Shown: positions 8,250 through 16,046 of the stretch, piece by piece
How positions within the stretch are numbered: position 1 is the stretch's first letter
How the letters are laid out: each line of letters begins with the position of its first letter
Source: Arthrobacter sp. Soil763
Lineage (GTDB): Bacteria > Actinomycetota > Actinomycetes > Actinomycetales > Micrococcaceae
NCBI RefSeq assembly: GCF_001428365.1
Contig: NZ_LMSH01000002.1
Location: 186,001 to 250,000 of the forward strand
Reading direction: 5' to 3'
DNA length: 64,000 nt
Translations under genes and position numbers: made by a program
The notes under the pieces: model-generated
Told to the model about the DNA's origin: nothing
Seen by the model: the letters and a program-made list of their open reading frames with translations, nothing else
Database searches by the model: none

Positions 8250-8672
8250 ATGATGCCAGAAACCATTTACGCGGCCGGCGGGAAAAACATCCTGCGAGTC
8301 AGCGGCGGCATCATTGAATCGGTGTGGACGCCCGGATCCTTCGTCGACGTCGACGACGCCCGCGACGCCATGAAAGCGACAGAACGGATCTGCCAGGGCC
8401 AGCGGATGCCGATGCTCTCGGTAATGGCCGACGTCGAGATCAGCGCAGCGGCCCGCTACGAATTCGCCAAGTCCTCCGACGTCAGCGCCATTGCCGTGCT
8501 CGGATCCAGCGCGGTGGACCGCGTGGTGGCCGCTGCCACCAGCCGGGACACCCAGTACCCGCACGAATTCTTCACCTCCCGGACGGATGCCGTCGAATGG
8601 CTCAAGGGCCTCATTGACGCCCCCGAAATCCCGGGGATGGCTGACCAGGAGCCGGCGGCCCGCACTCCCTAG
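8250..8672 (+). CDS. small STAS/SEC14-like protein, paralogue of 7118-7498
   Basis: A 140-residue soluble protein homologous to the product of 7118-7498 along its whole length, with a short extra C-terminal tail. The start is set at ATG 8250 (ATG 8253 follows). There is no Shine-Dalgarno, but TAGAAT (8237-8242) fits a leaderless -10 box 7 nt upstream, and the N-terminus then lines up with the paralogue. An ATG at 8232 would place the start upstream of that box. It precedes the GHKL ATPase gene by 82 nt on the same strand. Confidence 0.72.
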   Translation: MMPETIYAAGGKNILRVSGGIIESVWTPGSFVDVDDARDAMKATERICQGQRMPMLSVMADVEISAAARYEFAKSSDVSAIAVLGSSAVDRVVAAATSRDTQYPHEFFTSRTDAVEWLKGLIDAPEIPGMADQEPAARTP

Positions 8673-8754
8673 GCGGCCGCCCTCCGGACTGCTACTGTCC
8701 CGGTAGACGGGGCGCGCGCCGCGGGTGCGTGCCAGGAGCAGCGGGGGAAGCAGC

Positions 8755-10791
8755 ATGACAGTTGCTGAAATCCGGGTGGACCAGCGCGTGATCGGGATCG
8801 ACTCGCGGCGCTTCGCTTCGGTGGAAAAGGCCCTGGTGGAACTGATCACCAACAGCGACGACAGCTACGCCCGGCTGGAAGCCGCCGGCGTCCCCGTCTC
8901 CGGGCGGATCCGGGTCCGCTACGAGCGCCACCATGCCGGAGCAGTGCTGAGCGTCAGCGACCAGGCCGAGGGCATGTCCTTCGAACAAGCCGGCCGGATC
9001 CTCAGCTACGGCGGGGCCCACAGCCCGCTGGCGCGCGGCGTGGGGGACGGCCGCGGCTACTTCGGCCGCGGGCTCAAGCAGGCCATCTTCGGGCTGGGCC
9101 ATGGCTGGATCGAAACCATCCAGGACGGCCGCTTCACCCGGATCGACGTCTTCCGCAGCGCCAACGGCGGCTATCTCTACGACGACGGCGGGGAGGACCG
9201 CCGCGCTTTCCCCGCCGACTACGCCCGGCTCGGGATCGAGGAGGCGCCCGGGGCCGCCGGCACTTCGGTGACCGTCGTCGTCGACAACCCCCGCGTCCGG
9301 ATCACCCAGTACGGCACCTTGCTGCAGTCGCTGTCGGACAATTTCTACCTGCGCGCCGTGCTGGGGCGGCGGCGGGTGGAACTGGAGCACGGGCAGCAGG
9401 GAACCGGCGGTGGCCCGGTCCGGTTCCGCGAGCCCGCGGCGGACGTGCTGCTCGGCCCGGACCAGCCCGGCAGCGTCAGCTTCGAGGGCGGGACGTATCC
9501 ATTCACCCTCACGCTGAAGCGGGCCACGGCCGCAGAGCTGACGCTCCGCGGCGACGAACGCACCAACGGCCTGGTGGTCCTCTCCGGGAAGGCCGCCCTG
9601 GACTGCCAGCTGTTCGAATTCGAGAACCAGGTCGGCACCGAATACCTCTTCGGCACCGTGACGTGCGATGCGCTGACCGAAATGCTGGGCAGCGGCCGCG
9701 CGGTCATCAGCGATGAACGCGAGGGGCTGAATCCGCGCGACCCCTTCGTGGCCGCGTTCTCCAGGGCCGTCAGCGGGACGATCGCCGCGGCCGTGCAGGC
9801 TGAGAAGGAAAAGCTCACGCACCTGGAGCGGGCCACCACTTCCGGGCGCACGGCGGAGATGATCGAGCGGCTGCTGCAGCGCATGAACGAGGCGGCCGTC
9901 GTCGACCTGGGGCTTGAGACCGCGCCGGACCCCGGCGCCCCGGGCGGGGAACCGGCGGCGCTGCGCTTCACCACCCCGTTCTACTACCGTCCCCCGGGCC
10001 GCCCGTTCCAGGTGTCGCTGCTGCTGGACCCTGCCCGGCTGCCCGACGGCGGAACGCTTACCTTTGAGGCGGACCTGCCCGGTTCGCTGGCGATCAACCC
10101 GGCGCCTGCTCCGGTTCCCGTCGCCGCGCTCGCCGGGACACGGCGGCTGGAATGGACCGCGACGGGGGAGCGGGCCGGTGACCGCGGCGAGCTCACCGTC
10201 CGCGTCGGCGACTACTGGGCGCTCTGCGAGCTCGTCATCGCCGAGCACGCCTCGCAGCACGCCGCGGACCAGCCGCCCCACCCCGCGGCCGACGGCGGGG
10301 TCGGCCCGGAAGTGCGCCCGGCAGAGCCGACGGGCCCGGCTGCGGTCGCGACGGGACCGACGGGCCCGGCTGCGGTCGCGACGGGACCGACGGGCTCGGC
10401 TGCGGGCTCCGCGCCTGGCTCCGGCGGGCGGAACAGGCCCAAGGGGGCGCCCCGGCCCAGCCGGGACCACGGCGTCGACCTCTTCACCGGCTACGACTTC
10501 CGCAGCCTGCACGAGAGCGCCGACCGCGCCGTCTACGACCCCGCGGAGCGGAAGGTCATCATCAACACGGCCGCCCCCACGGTCCAGCTGTACGTTGACG
10601 GGCGGGGGCGGTTCCGGGATTCCGCCCGGCTGCTGCTCGCGGAACTCTTCCTGGACGTGATCGCGGACGAGCTCGCCCGCCGCCGTACCGCCCAGCGCGG
10701 CCGCTCCGGTGACCTCGAGGCCTTCCGGAACGCCAAACGGGACATCATCCGCCGCTACGGCAGCGACATCCACCGGACCTTTTTGGGATGA
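8755..10791 (+). CDS. GHKL-fold ATPase (Hsp90/MORC/MutL-like ATP-binding protein)
   Basis: A 678-residue protein with an N-terminal GHKL nucleotide-binding domain (about residues 5-200). ALVELITNSDD is the N-box with the catalytic Glu and metal-binding Asn. VSDQAEGM is a degenerate G1 (DxGxG) box, and GYFGRGLKQAIFG is the G2 lid. A middle part of about 300 residues is unassigned. A low-complexity Pro/Ala/Gly/Thr linker (about 500-570) contains a 10-residue tandem repeat, and a conserved-looking helical C-terminus follows (RDSARLLLAELFLDVI...). ATG 8755 has GGGGGAAG upstream. There is no histidine-kinase phosphoacceptor domain, so a chaperone-like or DNA-associated role is more likely. The function is unknown. 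Confidence 0.75.
   Translation: MTVAEIRVDQRVIGIDSRRFASVEKALVELITNSDDSYARLEAAGVPVSGRIRVRYERHHAGAVLSVSDQAEGMSFEQAGRILSYGGAHSPLARGVGDGRGYFGRGLKQAIFGLGHGWIETIQDGRFTRIDVFRSANGGYLYDDGGEDRRAFPADYARLGIEEAPGAAGTSVTVVVDNPRVRITQYGTLLQSLSDNFYLRAVLGRRRVELEHGQQGTGGGPVRFREPAADVLLGPDQPGSVSFEGGTYPFTLTLKRATAAELTLRGDERTNGLVVLSGKAALDCQLFEFENQVGTEYLFGTVTCDALTEMLGSGRAVISDEREGLNPRDPFVAAFSRAVSGTIAAAVQAEKEKLTHLERATTSGRTAEMIERLLQRMNEAAVVDLGLETAPDPGAPGGEPAALRFTTPFYYRPPGRPFQVSLLLDPARLPDGGTLTFEADLPGSLAINPAPAPVPVAALAGTRRLEWTATGERAGDRGELTVRVGDYWALCELVIAEHASQHAADQPPHPAADGGVGPEVRPAEPTGPAAVATGPTGPAAVATGPTGSAAGSAPGSGGRNRPKGAPRPSRDHGVDLFTGYDFRSLHESADRAVYDPAERKVIINTAAPTVQLYVDGRGRFRDSARLLLAELFLDVIADELARRRTAQRGRSGDLEAFRNAKRDIIRRYGSDIHRTFLG
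10330..10406 (+). repeat. 30-bp in-frame tandem repeat in the GHKL ATPase gene
   Basis: Two identical 30-nt units (10330-10359 and 10360-10389) are followed by a partial third. They encode TGPAAVATGP-type decapeptides in a linker. Being in frame and identical at DNA level suggests a recent slippage event in a flexible spacer. Confidence 0.9.
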
Positions 10792-10802
10792 CCCGCCAAC
10801 CA

Positions 10803-10831
10803 TTGACAGCCAAGTGTCGGCGGCATAATAT
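10803..10831 (+). promoter_or_regulatory. sigma70-like promoter of the ArsR-type gene
   Basis: TTGACA at 10803-10808 and TAATAT at 10826-10831 are separated by 17 nt. Transcription would start at or within a few bases of the ATG at 10840, giving a leaderless mRNA. Confidence 0.7.
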
Positions 10832-10851
10832 ACAACCAAATGGTTGTATAT
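10828..10851 (+). promoter_or_regulatory. 11-bp-arm palindromic operator over the -10 box and start codon
   Basis: ATATACAACCA (10828-10838) and TGGTTGTATAT (10841-10851) are perfect arms around a 2-nt spacer. The start codon (10840-10842) lies inside it. This position would block polymerase, so autorepression by the encoded winged-helix regulator is likely. Confidence 0.75.
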
Positions 10852-11223
10852 CAGTTGAGTGAGGAAGCGACTGACCGCCTGTTCCAGGCGCTCGCCGACA
10901 GCACCCGCCGGGACATCATGCGGCGGGTGACCGCAGGGGAGTCCTCCGTGTCCGGCCTTGCCGCCCTCTACGCCATGAGTTTCGCGGCCGTCCAGAAGCA
11001 TGTGGCGGTCCTGGAACGCGCCTCCCTGGTGACCAAGGACAAGCGCGGAAGGGAGCAGATCGTGCGGGCCAACCACGACGGATTGCGCCGGGCCCGCAGG
11101 CTGCTCGACGAGTACGAGGCCATCTGGCGGGAGCGGGCCGGGCGGATCGCGGACCTACTGGCCGAACCGGACTCGGGCAAAACAGAAACCAGCAAGGCAG
11201 AAGATGGAAAGGGTTCGTCATGA
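10840..11223 (+). CDS. ArsR-family winged-helix regulator
   Basis: A 127-residue repressor-type protein: LFQALADSTRRDIMRRV at the start, then SVSGLAALYAMSFAAVQKHV as the helix-turn-helix with the typical ArsR spacing (ALAD..RR..L, VxKHLxVL). No metal-binding Cys motif (ELCVCDL) is present, so it belongs to the non-metal ArsR group commonly paired with AHSA1/SRPBCC genes. No Shine-Dalgarno precedes the ATG, in keeping with a leaderless transcript. It overlaps the next gene by ATGA. Confidence 0.9.
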   Translation: MVVYQLSEEATDRLFQALADSTRRDIMRRVTAGESSVSGLAALYAMSFAAVQKHVAVLERASLVTKDKRGREQIVRANHDGLRRARRLLDEYEAIWRERAGRIADLLAEPDSGKTETSKAEDGKGSS

Positions 11224-11717
11224 CAGTCATCAGTTCGGTCAAGAATCTCGAGGCACTCAGCCTCAGCATCGTCACCGAGTTCGACGCCGGCGTCGAGCGC
11301 GTCTGGCAGATCTGGGAGGACCCGCGCCAGCTCGAGCGCTGGTGGGGCCCGCCCACCTGGCCGGCCACCTTCGAAAAGCACGACTTCGTCCCGGGCGGTG
11401 CAGCCAGCTACTTCATGACCGGCCCGGACGGGGAGAAGGCCCGCGGCTGGTGGCGGTTCGTCGCCATCGATTCCCCGCGCCGCCTGGAGTTTGACGACGG
11501 GTTCGCGGATGAGAACGGAGAGCCGGTGGCAGACATGGGCACCATCCACGGCGTTGTGACACTGGAACCGGCCGACGGCGGGACCCGGATGACGGTGCTC
11601 TCCACCTTCGAATCCGAGGAGCAGATGGAGAAGGTCGTGGCCATGGGCATGGAGGAAGGCATGAAGGGGGCGCTGGGTCAGGTCGACGCGATCCTCGCCG
11701 AGCACGCCACAGCCTGA
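11220..11717 (+). CDS. SRPBCC / AHSA1 domain protein
   Basis: A 165-residue cytoplasmic protein of the START-like helix-grip fold. The family hallmarks are VERVWQIWEDPRQLERWWGPPTWP near the N-terminus and the late helix SEEQMEKVVAMGMEEGM. These proteins bind hydrophobic ligands; the exact ligand is unknown. It is translationally coupled to the ArsR regulator (ATGA), a common pairing in Actinobacteria, and is presumably controlled by it through the palindrome at 10828. Confidence 0.88.
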   Translation: MTVISSVKNLEALSLSIVTEFDAGVERVWQIWEDPRQLERWWGPPTWPATFEKHDFVPGGAASYFMTGPDGEKARGWWRFVAIDSPRRLEFDDGFADENGEPVADMGTIHGVVTLEPADGGTRMTVLSTFESEEQMEKVVAMGMEEGMKGALGQVDAILAEHATA

Positions 11718-11750
11718 ACGTTTGCGGCGGACGGCAAGCAGCGGTCCAAG

Positions 11751-11785
11751 GGATGACGACGGCGGGGACCCCGCCGTCGTCATCC
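11751..11785. terminator. bidirectional GC hairpin
   Basis: Near-perfect 15-17-bp stem with arms 11751-11767 and 11769-11785, lying between the convergent AHSA1 and TspO genes. Its GACGACGGCGGG core is shared with the hairpin at 1734. Confidence 0.8.
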
Positions 11786-11806
11786 CCGTTAGCCGGCCAT
11801 TAGGAC

Positions 11807-12346
11807 CTAGTTGTTCAGCGCCGCATACAGGTTCAGGCTGGCCGAAAACAGCAGCCATGACACATAGGGAAGCATCAGGACGCCGGCGGCGGTGCTGATC
11901 GGCCCAAAGTTCAGCACGGCAAAGACGGCGAGGACCGCGTGCGCCGCGATCACTGCGAGCGCGAGCCAGAGGGCGGCCGACCCCATCACCGGATACAGGC
12001 CAAAGAACATAATCGGCCACGCCAGATTGAGCACCAGCAGGCTGGCGTAAACCTTCAGCGCATCGCGCCGCGGGAAGAGTTGCTGGCGCCACACCAGCCA
12101 GGCCGCCACCGCCATGGAGGCGTACAGCACCATCCACGCCGCGCTGAACATCCACCCCGGGGGAGTCCATGGTGCCGTGACCGCGGCCGCGTACCAGGCG
12201 CTGTTCATCCTGATGGGCAGCGAGCCGAGCAGGGAGACCAACCAGGACGCGGCCAGAAAGCCGAAAAGGGCCCCGATCTGCCTCCGTCGCGGTCGGATGC
12301 CGGGAGTCAGGGGGCCCGGGGCGGCGGGGTCGATGTTCAGGAGCAC
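11807..12346 (-). CDS. TspO/MBR family membrane protein
   Basis: A 179-residue inner-membrane protein with five predicted helices. TspO landmarks are ASWLVSLLGSLP, the W-rich APWTPPGWMFSAAWMVLYASM, the NLAWPIMFFGLYPVMGSA helix, and LPYVSWLLFSASLNLYAALNN at the end. TspO proteins bind tetrapyrroles and other hydrophobic ligands and are linked to oxidative stress. I take GTG 12346 as start; an upstream in-frame TTG at 12382 would add 12 residues, and neither has a strong Shine-Dalgarno. Confidence 0.88.
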   Translation of the reverse strand: MLLNIDPAAPGPLTPGIRPRRRQIGALFGFLAASWLVSLLGSLPIRMNSAWYAAAVTAPWTPPGWMFSAAWMVLYASMAVAAWLVWRQQLFPRRDALKVYASLLVLNLAWPIMFFGLYPVMGSAALWLALAVIAAHAVLAVFAVLNFGPISTAAGVLMLPYVSWLLFSASLNLYAALNN

Positions 12347-12478
12347 TGAACCACTGTGAACAGCCCGCGGGCATCCCGTCAAACCGCGACGCCGGATGCG
12401 GGTGCCGCTGGCCTATCCGGGCGGTCCTGCCCCGGTTAGGCTGGCGCTGTCAGGACCAACCAGCACTGGAAGGACAAC

Positions 12479-13258
12479 ATGGGCAACGAAGCTTCATGGC
12501 AGGAAACCATCACCCCGGGGCGTTTCGCCGGCCGGACCGTCATCGTCACCGGCGCCGGCTCCGGCATCGGCCTGGCCACCGCGCTGCGCGTGGCGAAGGA
12601 AGGCGGCAGGGTGGTCGCGGCGGACATCAGCAAGGAGCGGCTGGATGACCTGGTGGCCGCGCACCCGGACCTGGACTTGGTGCCGGTGGCCGGGGACATC
12701 TCCACCGAGGAAACCGTCGCCGCCGTCGTTACCGCCGCCGACGGCCGGGTGGACGCGCTCGCGAACGTGGCCGGCATCATGGACAACTTCGCGCCGGTCC
12801 ACGAGGTCGATGATGCGATCTGGGAACGGGTGTTCCGGATCAACGTCACCGCGCTGATGCGGCTGACCCGGGCCGTAGTCCCGCTGATGCTGGAGGCGGG
12901 CGCCGGGTCGGTGGTCAACGTGACGTCCGAGGCCGGCATCCGAGGGTCCGCCGCCGGCGCCGCGTACACGGCGTCCAAGCACGCCGTCGTCGGCCTGACC
13001 AAGAACTCCACGGTGATGTACGGCCCGAAGGGGCTGCGCTTCAACGCCGTGGCGCCGGGAGCAACGATCACCAACATCGTGGCCGACTGGGGTTCGCAGC
13101 TGGCGGCCGAACGCCTCGGCCCGCTGATGGGGGCCAACATCCCGGCCCCTGCCAGCGCGGCGCAACTGGCCGCCTCGATCACGTTCCTGCTCAGCGACGA
13201 CGGCACCAACGTCAACGGCGCCATCCTCGCCTCCGACGGCGGCTGGTCCGCCCTCTAG
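12479..13258 (+). CDS. SDR family NAD(P)-dependent oxidoreductase
   Basis: A 259-residue classical short-chain dehydrogenase. TGAGSGIGLA binds the cofactor and VVAADIS suggests NAD(H) preference (Asp after beta-2). NVAGIM, the catalytic Ser in VNVTSEAG and YTASKH complete the active site. The C-terminus LASDGGWSAL is typical of glucose/3-hydroxysteroid dehydrogenase-like members. Substrate unknown. Starts at ATG 12479; the repeat array at 13271 follows the stop. Confidence 0.9.
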   Translation: MGNEASWQETITPGRFAGRTVIVTGAGSGIGLATALRVAKEGGRVVAADISKERLDDLVAAHPDLDLVPVAGDISTEETVAAVVTAADGRVDALANVAGIMDNFAPVHEVDDAIWERVFRINVTALMRLTRAVVPLMLEAGAGSVVNVTSEAGIRGSAAGAAYTASKHAVVGLTKNSTVMYGPKGLRFNAVAPGATITNIVADWGSQLAAERLGPLMGANIPAPASAAQLAASITFLLSDDGTNVNGAILASDGGWSAL

Positions 13259-13270
13259 CCCACCCACCCG

Positions 13271-13417
13271 GACGCTCCCTCAGGTTTGGGGATTTCTGGC
13301 GCGACGCTCCCGCAGGTCAGCTGAGGGAGCGTTGCCGGGATTCCTGCCAGAGGTGAGGGAGCGTCGGGGGAATCGCCGCCAAAGGTGAGGGAGCGTCCGG
13401 ATTCGCCGCCGCACCGG
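13271..13417. repeat. five-copy 32-bp-period repeat array, two copies inverted
   Basis: The 12-mer TGAGGGAGCGTC (or a one-base variant) occurs at 13322, 13354 and 13386 in plus orientation and as its complement at 13271 and 13303. Every neighbouring pair in the same orientation is exactly 32 bp apart. The flanking 20 bp are partly conserved (GGAATCnCCGCCAnAGG). The array fills the gap between the SDR stop and the acyl-CoA ligase start. It resembles REP/BIME-type intergenic repeats. Confidence 0.85.
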
Positions 13418-13438
13418 AGTTCGCGAAATGATGTGGGC

Positions 13439-15127
13439 ATGGAGCACACAGACCAGCAGCCTTGGGTAAAGAACTACCAGCCGGGGGTCCCGGCCGAGAT
13501 CGAGCTGCCTACGGAGTCGCTGGTCGCCATGCTGGAGCGGTCCGTCGCCGAGGCCGGCAGCGCCCCGGCGCTGGAATTCTTCGGCCGGCGGACCAGCTAC
13601 GCCGAACTCGGCGAGCAGGTGGACCGGGCGGCCGAGGGCCTGCGACGGCTCGGCGTCCGGGCCGGCGACCGGGTGGCCCTGATCCTGCCGAACTGCCCGC
13701 AGCACGTCGTCGCGTTCTACGCCGTGCTGCGCCTGGGCGCCGTCGTCGTCGAACACAACCCGCTGTACACCTCCCGCGAACTGCGCCACCAGTTCGAGGA
13801 CCACCAGGCCAGGATCGTGATCGCCTGGGACAAGGCCGCCGCGGCCGTGCGGGAGTTCCCGGCCGACGTCGAAATCGACCACGTGGTCTCCGTCAACCTG
13901 CTCGAGGCCTTCCCGGCCGCCAAGCGGCTGGCCCTGAAGCTGCCGGTCAAAAAACTTCGTGACACCCGGGCCTCCCTCAGTGCGCCCGCCCCCGGAACCA
14001 TGCCCTGGAAGGAGCTGCTGGGCCACGGCCGGATCGACCCAGCCCACCCCCGCCCCTCGGTGGAGGACCTGGCCGCGATCCAGTACACCTCGGGCACCAC
14101 CGGCCGTCCCAAGGGCGCCATGCTCACGCACTTCAACCTCTACGCCAACGCCCTCCAGGGCGAGGCCTGGATGGCCGGCGCGGAGTACCGCAAGGAGGTC
14201 TTCTACGCGATCCTGCCGATGTTCCACGCCTTCGGCATGACGCTCTACCTGACCTACGGCATCCGGAAGCAGGGCCTGCTGGTCCTCTTCCCCAAGTTCG
14301 ACCCGGACCTGGTGCTCGCCGCCATGAAGAAGTCGCCCGCCACCGTCTACTGCGCCGTCCCGCCGATCTACGAGCGCACGGCCATGGCCGCGAAGGAGAA
14401 GGGCGTCTCGCTGCGGTCCTGCAAGTACTGCATCTCTGGCGCCATGAACCTGCCCGGCCACGTGGTGGAACTCTGGGAATCGGTCTCCGGCGGCCTGCTC
14501 GTGGAGGGCTACGGGATGACTGAATCCTCCCCGGTGGCGCTCGGCAACCCGTTCCACCCCACCCGCCGCACCGGCACCATCGGCGTGCCGTTCCCCTCCA
14601 CGCTGATGAAGGTCGTCGACGTCGACGATCCCTCCGTGGAGGTCCCGCAGGGCCAGCCCGGGGAGCTCCTGATCAAGGGCCCGCAGGTCTTCCAGGGCTA
14701 CTGGAACAACCCCGAGGAAACCGCGAAGACCCTCACCCCGGACGGCTGGCTGCACACCGGCGACGTCGTGACCGTGGACGAGGACGGCTTCACCACCGTG
14801 GTGGACCGGGCCAAGGAACTGATCATCACCGGCGGCTTCAACGTCTCGCCCACCGAGGTCGAGGCCGTGCTGCGCCTGCACCCGGACGTCCGCGACGCCG
14901 CCGTCGTCGGCAAACCGCTGGAACGCGGCGGCGAAATGGTGGTGGCCGCCGTCGAACTGGAACCCGGCACGGTCCTCGATGAAGAGGCCCTGCGCGCGCA
15001 CTGCCGGGAGCATCTGGCCGGCTACAAGGTACCCAAACGGATCGTCGAAACCGGCGACCTTCCCCGCTCCATGCTCGGCAAGATCCTCCGCAAGCAGGTC
15101 CGCGACCAGGTCCTCCCGGGGCTCTAG
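13439..15127 (+). CDS. long-chain acyl-CoA ligase (AMP-forming)
   Basis: A 562-residue ANL-superfamily enzyme that activates a carboxylic acid as acyl-adenylate and transfers it to CoA. YTSGTTGRPKGAML is the ATP/phosphate loop, GYGMTESSP is motif A5, GWLHTGDV and VDRAKELIITGGFNVSPTEVE mark the hinge, and SMLGKILRK has the catalytic C-terminal Lys. Length and motifs fit FadD-type ligases. ATG 13439 is chosen because MEHTDQQPWVKNY is a typical N-terminus; the Shine-Dalgarno is weak. It is followed after 2 nt by an MBL hydrolase. Confidence 0.92.
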   Translation: MEHTDQQPWVKNYQPGVPAEIELPTESLVAMLERSVAEAGSAPALEFFGRRTSYAELGEQVDRAAEGLRRLGVRAGDRVALILPNCPQHVVAFYAVLRLGAVVVEHNPLYTSRELRHQFEDHQARIVIAWDKAAAAVREFPADVEIDHVVSVNLLEAFPAAKRLALKLPVKKLRDTRASLSAPAPGTMPWKELLGHGRIDPAHPRPSVEDLAAIQYTSGTTGRPKGAMLTHFNLYANALQGEAWMAGAEYRKEVFYAILPMFHAFGMTLYLTYGIRKQGLLVLFPKFDPDLVLAAMKKSPATVYCAVPPIYERTAMAAKEKGVSLRSCKYCISGAMNLPGHVVELWESVSGGLLVEGYGMTESSPVALGNPFHPTRRTGTIGVPFPSTLMKVVDVDDPSVEVPQGQPGELLIKGPQVFQGYWNNPEETAKTLTPDGWLHTGDVVTVDEDGFTTVVDRAKELIITGGFNVSPTEVEAVLRLHPDVRDAAVVGKPLERGGEMVVAAVELEPGTVLDEEALRAHCREHLAGYKVPKRIVETGDLPRSMLGKILRKQVRDQVLPGL

Positions 15128-15129
15128 GG

Positions 15130-16035
15130 ATGGACGGCGCCGCGCTCGACTTCACCACCGGCGTTCCTCGCGCCGGGAACCTTGACGTGGCCTGGATCCA
15201 CGGCTCGGAGTCCGCCAAACACAACACGGACCCGGACATCCAGGTCCACGCCTACGACGAGCACACCGTCATCCTGCGGCAGAACATGGCGGTCAACTAC
15301 GAGGCGCCGTTCATGTTCCTGCTGTTCGGCAACAGCCGGGCCGTGCTGATCGACACCGGCGCCACCTTCTCGGCGTCGTTCTTCCCGCTGCGCAGCGTTG
15401 TCGACGGGCTGGTCGAGGCCTGGCTGGCCGCCCATCCGCGGAAGGACTACGGGCTGATGGTGTTGCACACGCACCCGCATGGGGACCATGTCGCCGGCGA
15501 TGCCCAGTTCGCGGACCGGCCGGACACCGTGGTGGTGGACGCCGGGCGCGGCAGCGCGTGGGAGTTCTTCGGATTTGCCGACGACGGTGACGACTCGTTC
15601 GGGGACGACGACGGCGACGCCCGCCAGGCGCGCGTGGACCTGGGCGGCAGGGTGCTGCAGTGCTGGCCCAGCCCGGGCCACCACGATGAAGCGGTCACGT
15701 TCTACGACCCTTACACCGGCCTGCTGTTCACCGGCGACACGGTCTATCCAGGCCGCCTCTACATCAACGACTGGCCTGCGTTTGTCCGGACCATCGACCG
15801 GCTGATCGGGTTCTGCGCGCGGCATCCGGTGCGGCACATCCTCGGCTGCCACATCGAGATGACGCGGGCGCCCGGCGTCGACTATCCGATCTACACCACG
15901 TACCAGCCGGACGAGCCGCCCTTGCAGCTCGCGCCGGAGCACCTCGCGGAGCTCCGCCGGGCCATCGACGTCGTGGACGGACGCCCGGGCCGGCACGCGT
16001 TCGACCGCTTTGTGCTTAGCCTCGACGCCGGCTGA
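15130..16035 (+). CDS. MBL-fold metallo-hydrolase
   Basis: A 301-residue metallo-beta-lactamase-fold protein. HTHPHGDH is the metal-binding HxHxDH motif, SPGHHDEAV supplies the next His, FTGDTVYPG the bridging Asp, and GCHIE the last His. These enzymes hydrolyse thioesters, lactones or phosphodiesters; with an acyl-CoA ligase 2 nt upstream, an acyl-thioester or related ester is a reasonable guess. An acidic insert DDGDDSFGDDDGD is unusual. It converges on the glycosyltransferase gene. Confidence 0.87.
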   Translation: MDGAALDFTTGVPRAGNLDVAWIHGSESAKHNTDPDIQVHAYDEHTVILRQNMAVNYEAPFMFLLFGNSRAVLIDTGATFSASFFPLRSVVDGLVEAWLAAHPRKDYGLMVLHTHPHGDHVAGDAQFADRPDTVVVDAGRGSAWEFFGFADDGDDSFGDDDGDARQARVDLGGRVLQCWPSPGHHDEAVTFYDPYTGLLFTGDTVYPGRLYINDWPAFVRTIDRLIGFCARHPVRHILGCHIEMTRAPGVDYPIYTTYQPDEPPLQLAPEHLAELRRAIDVVDGRPGRHAFDRFVLSLDAG

Positions 16036-16046
16036 GCCGGGCCGGC

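Noticed and set aside
8692..11076. 794-codon open frame on the minus strand opposite the GHKL gene
   Set aside because: It is the complement of a convincing gene; the product is low-complexity Gly/Arg/Val-rich with no domain or start signal. Long antisense frames are usual at this GC content.
13271..13417. CRISPR array
   Set aside because: The repeat is only 12 bp, the spacing is fixed at 32 bp with similar spacers, orientation switches and no cas genes are present.
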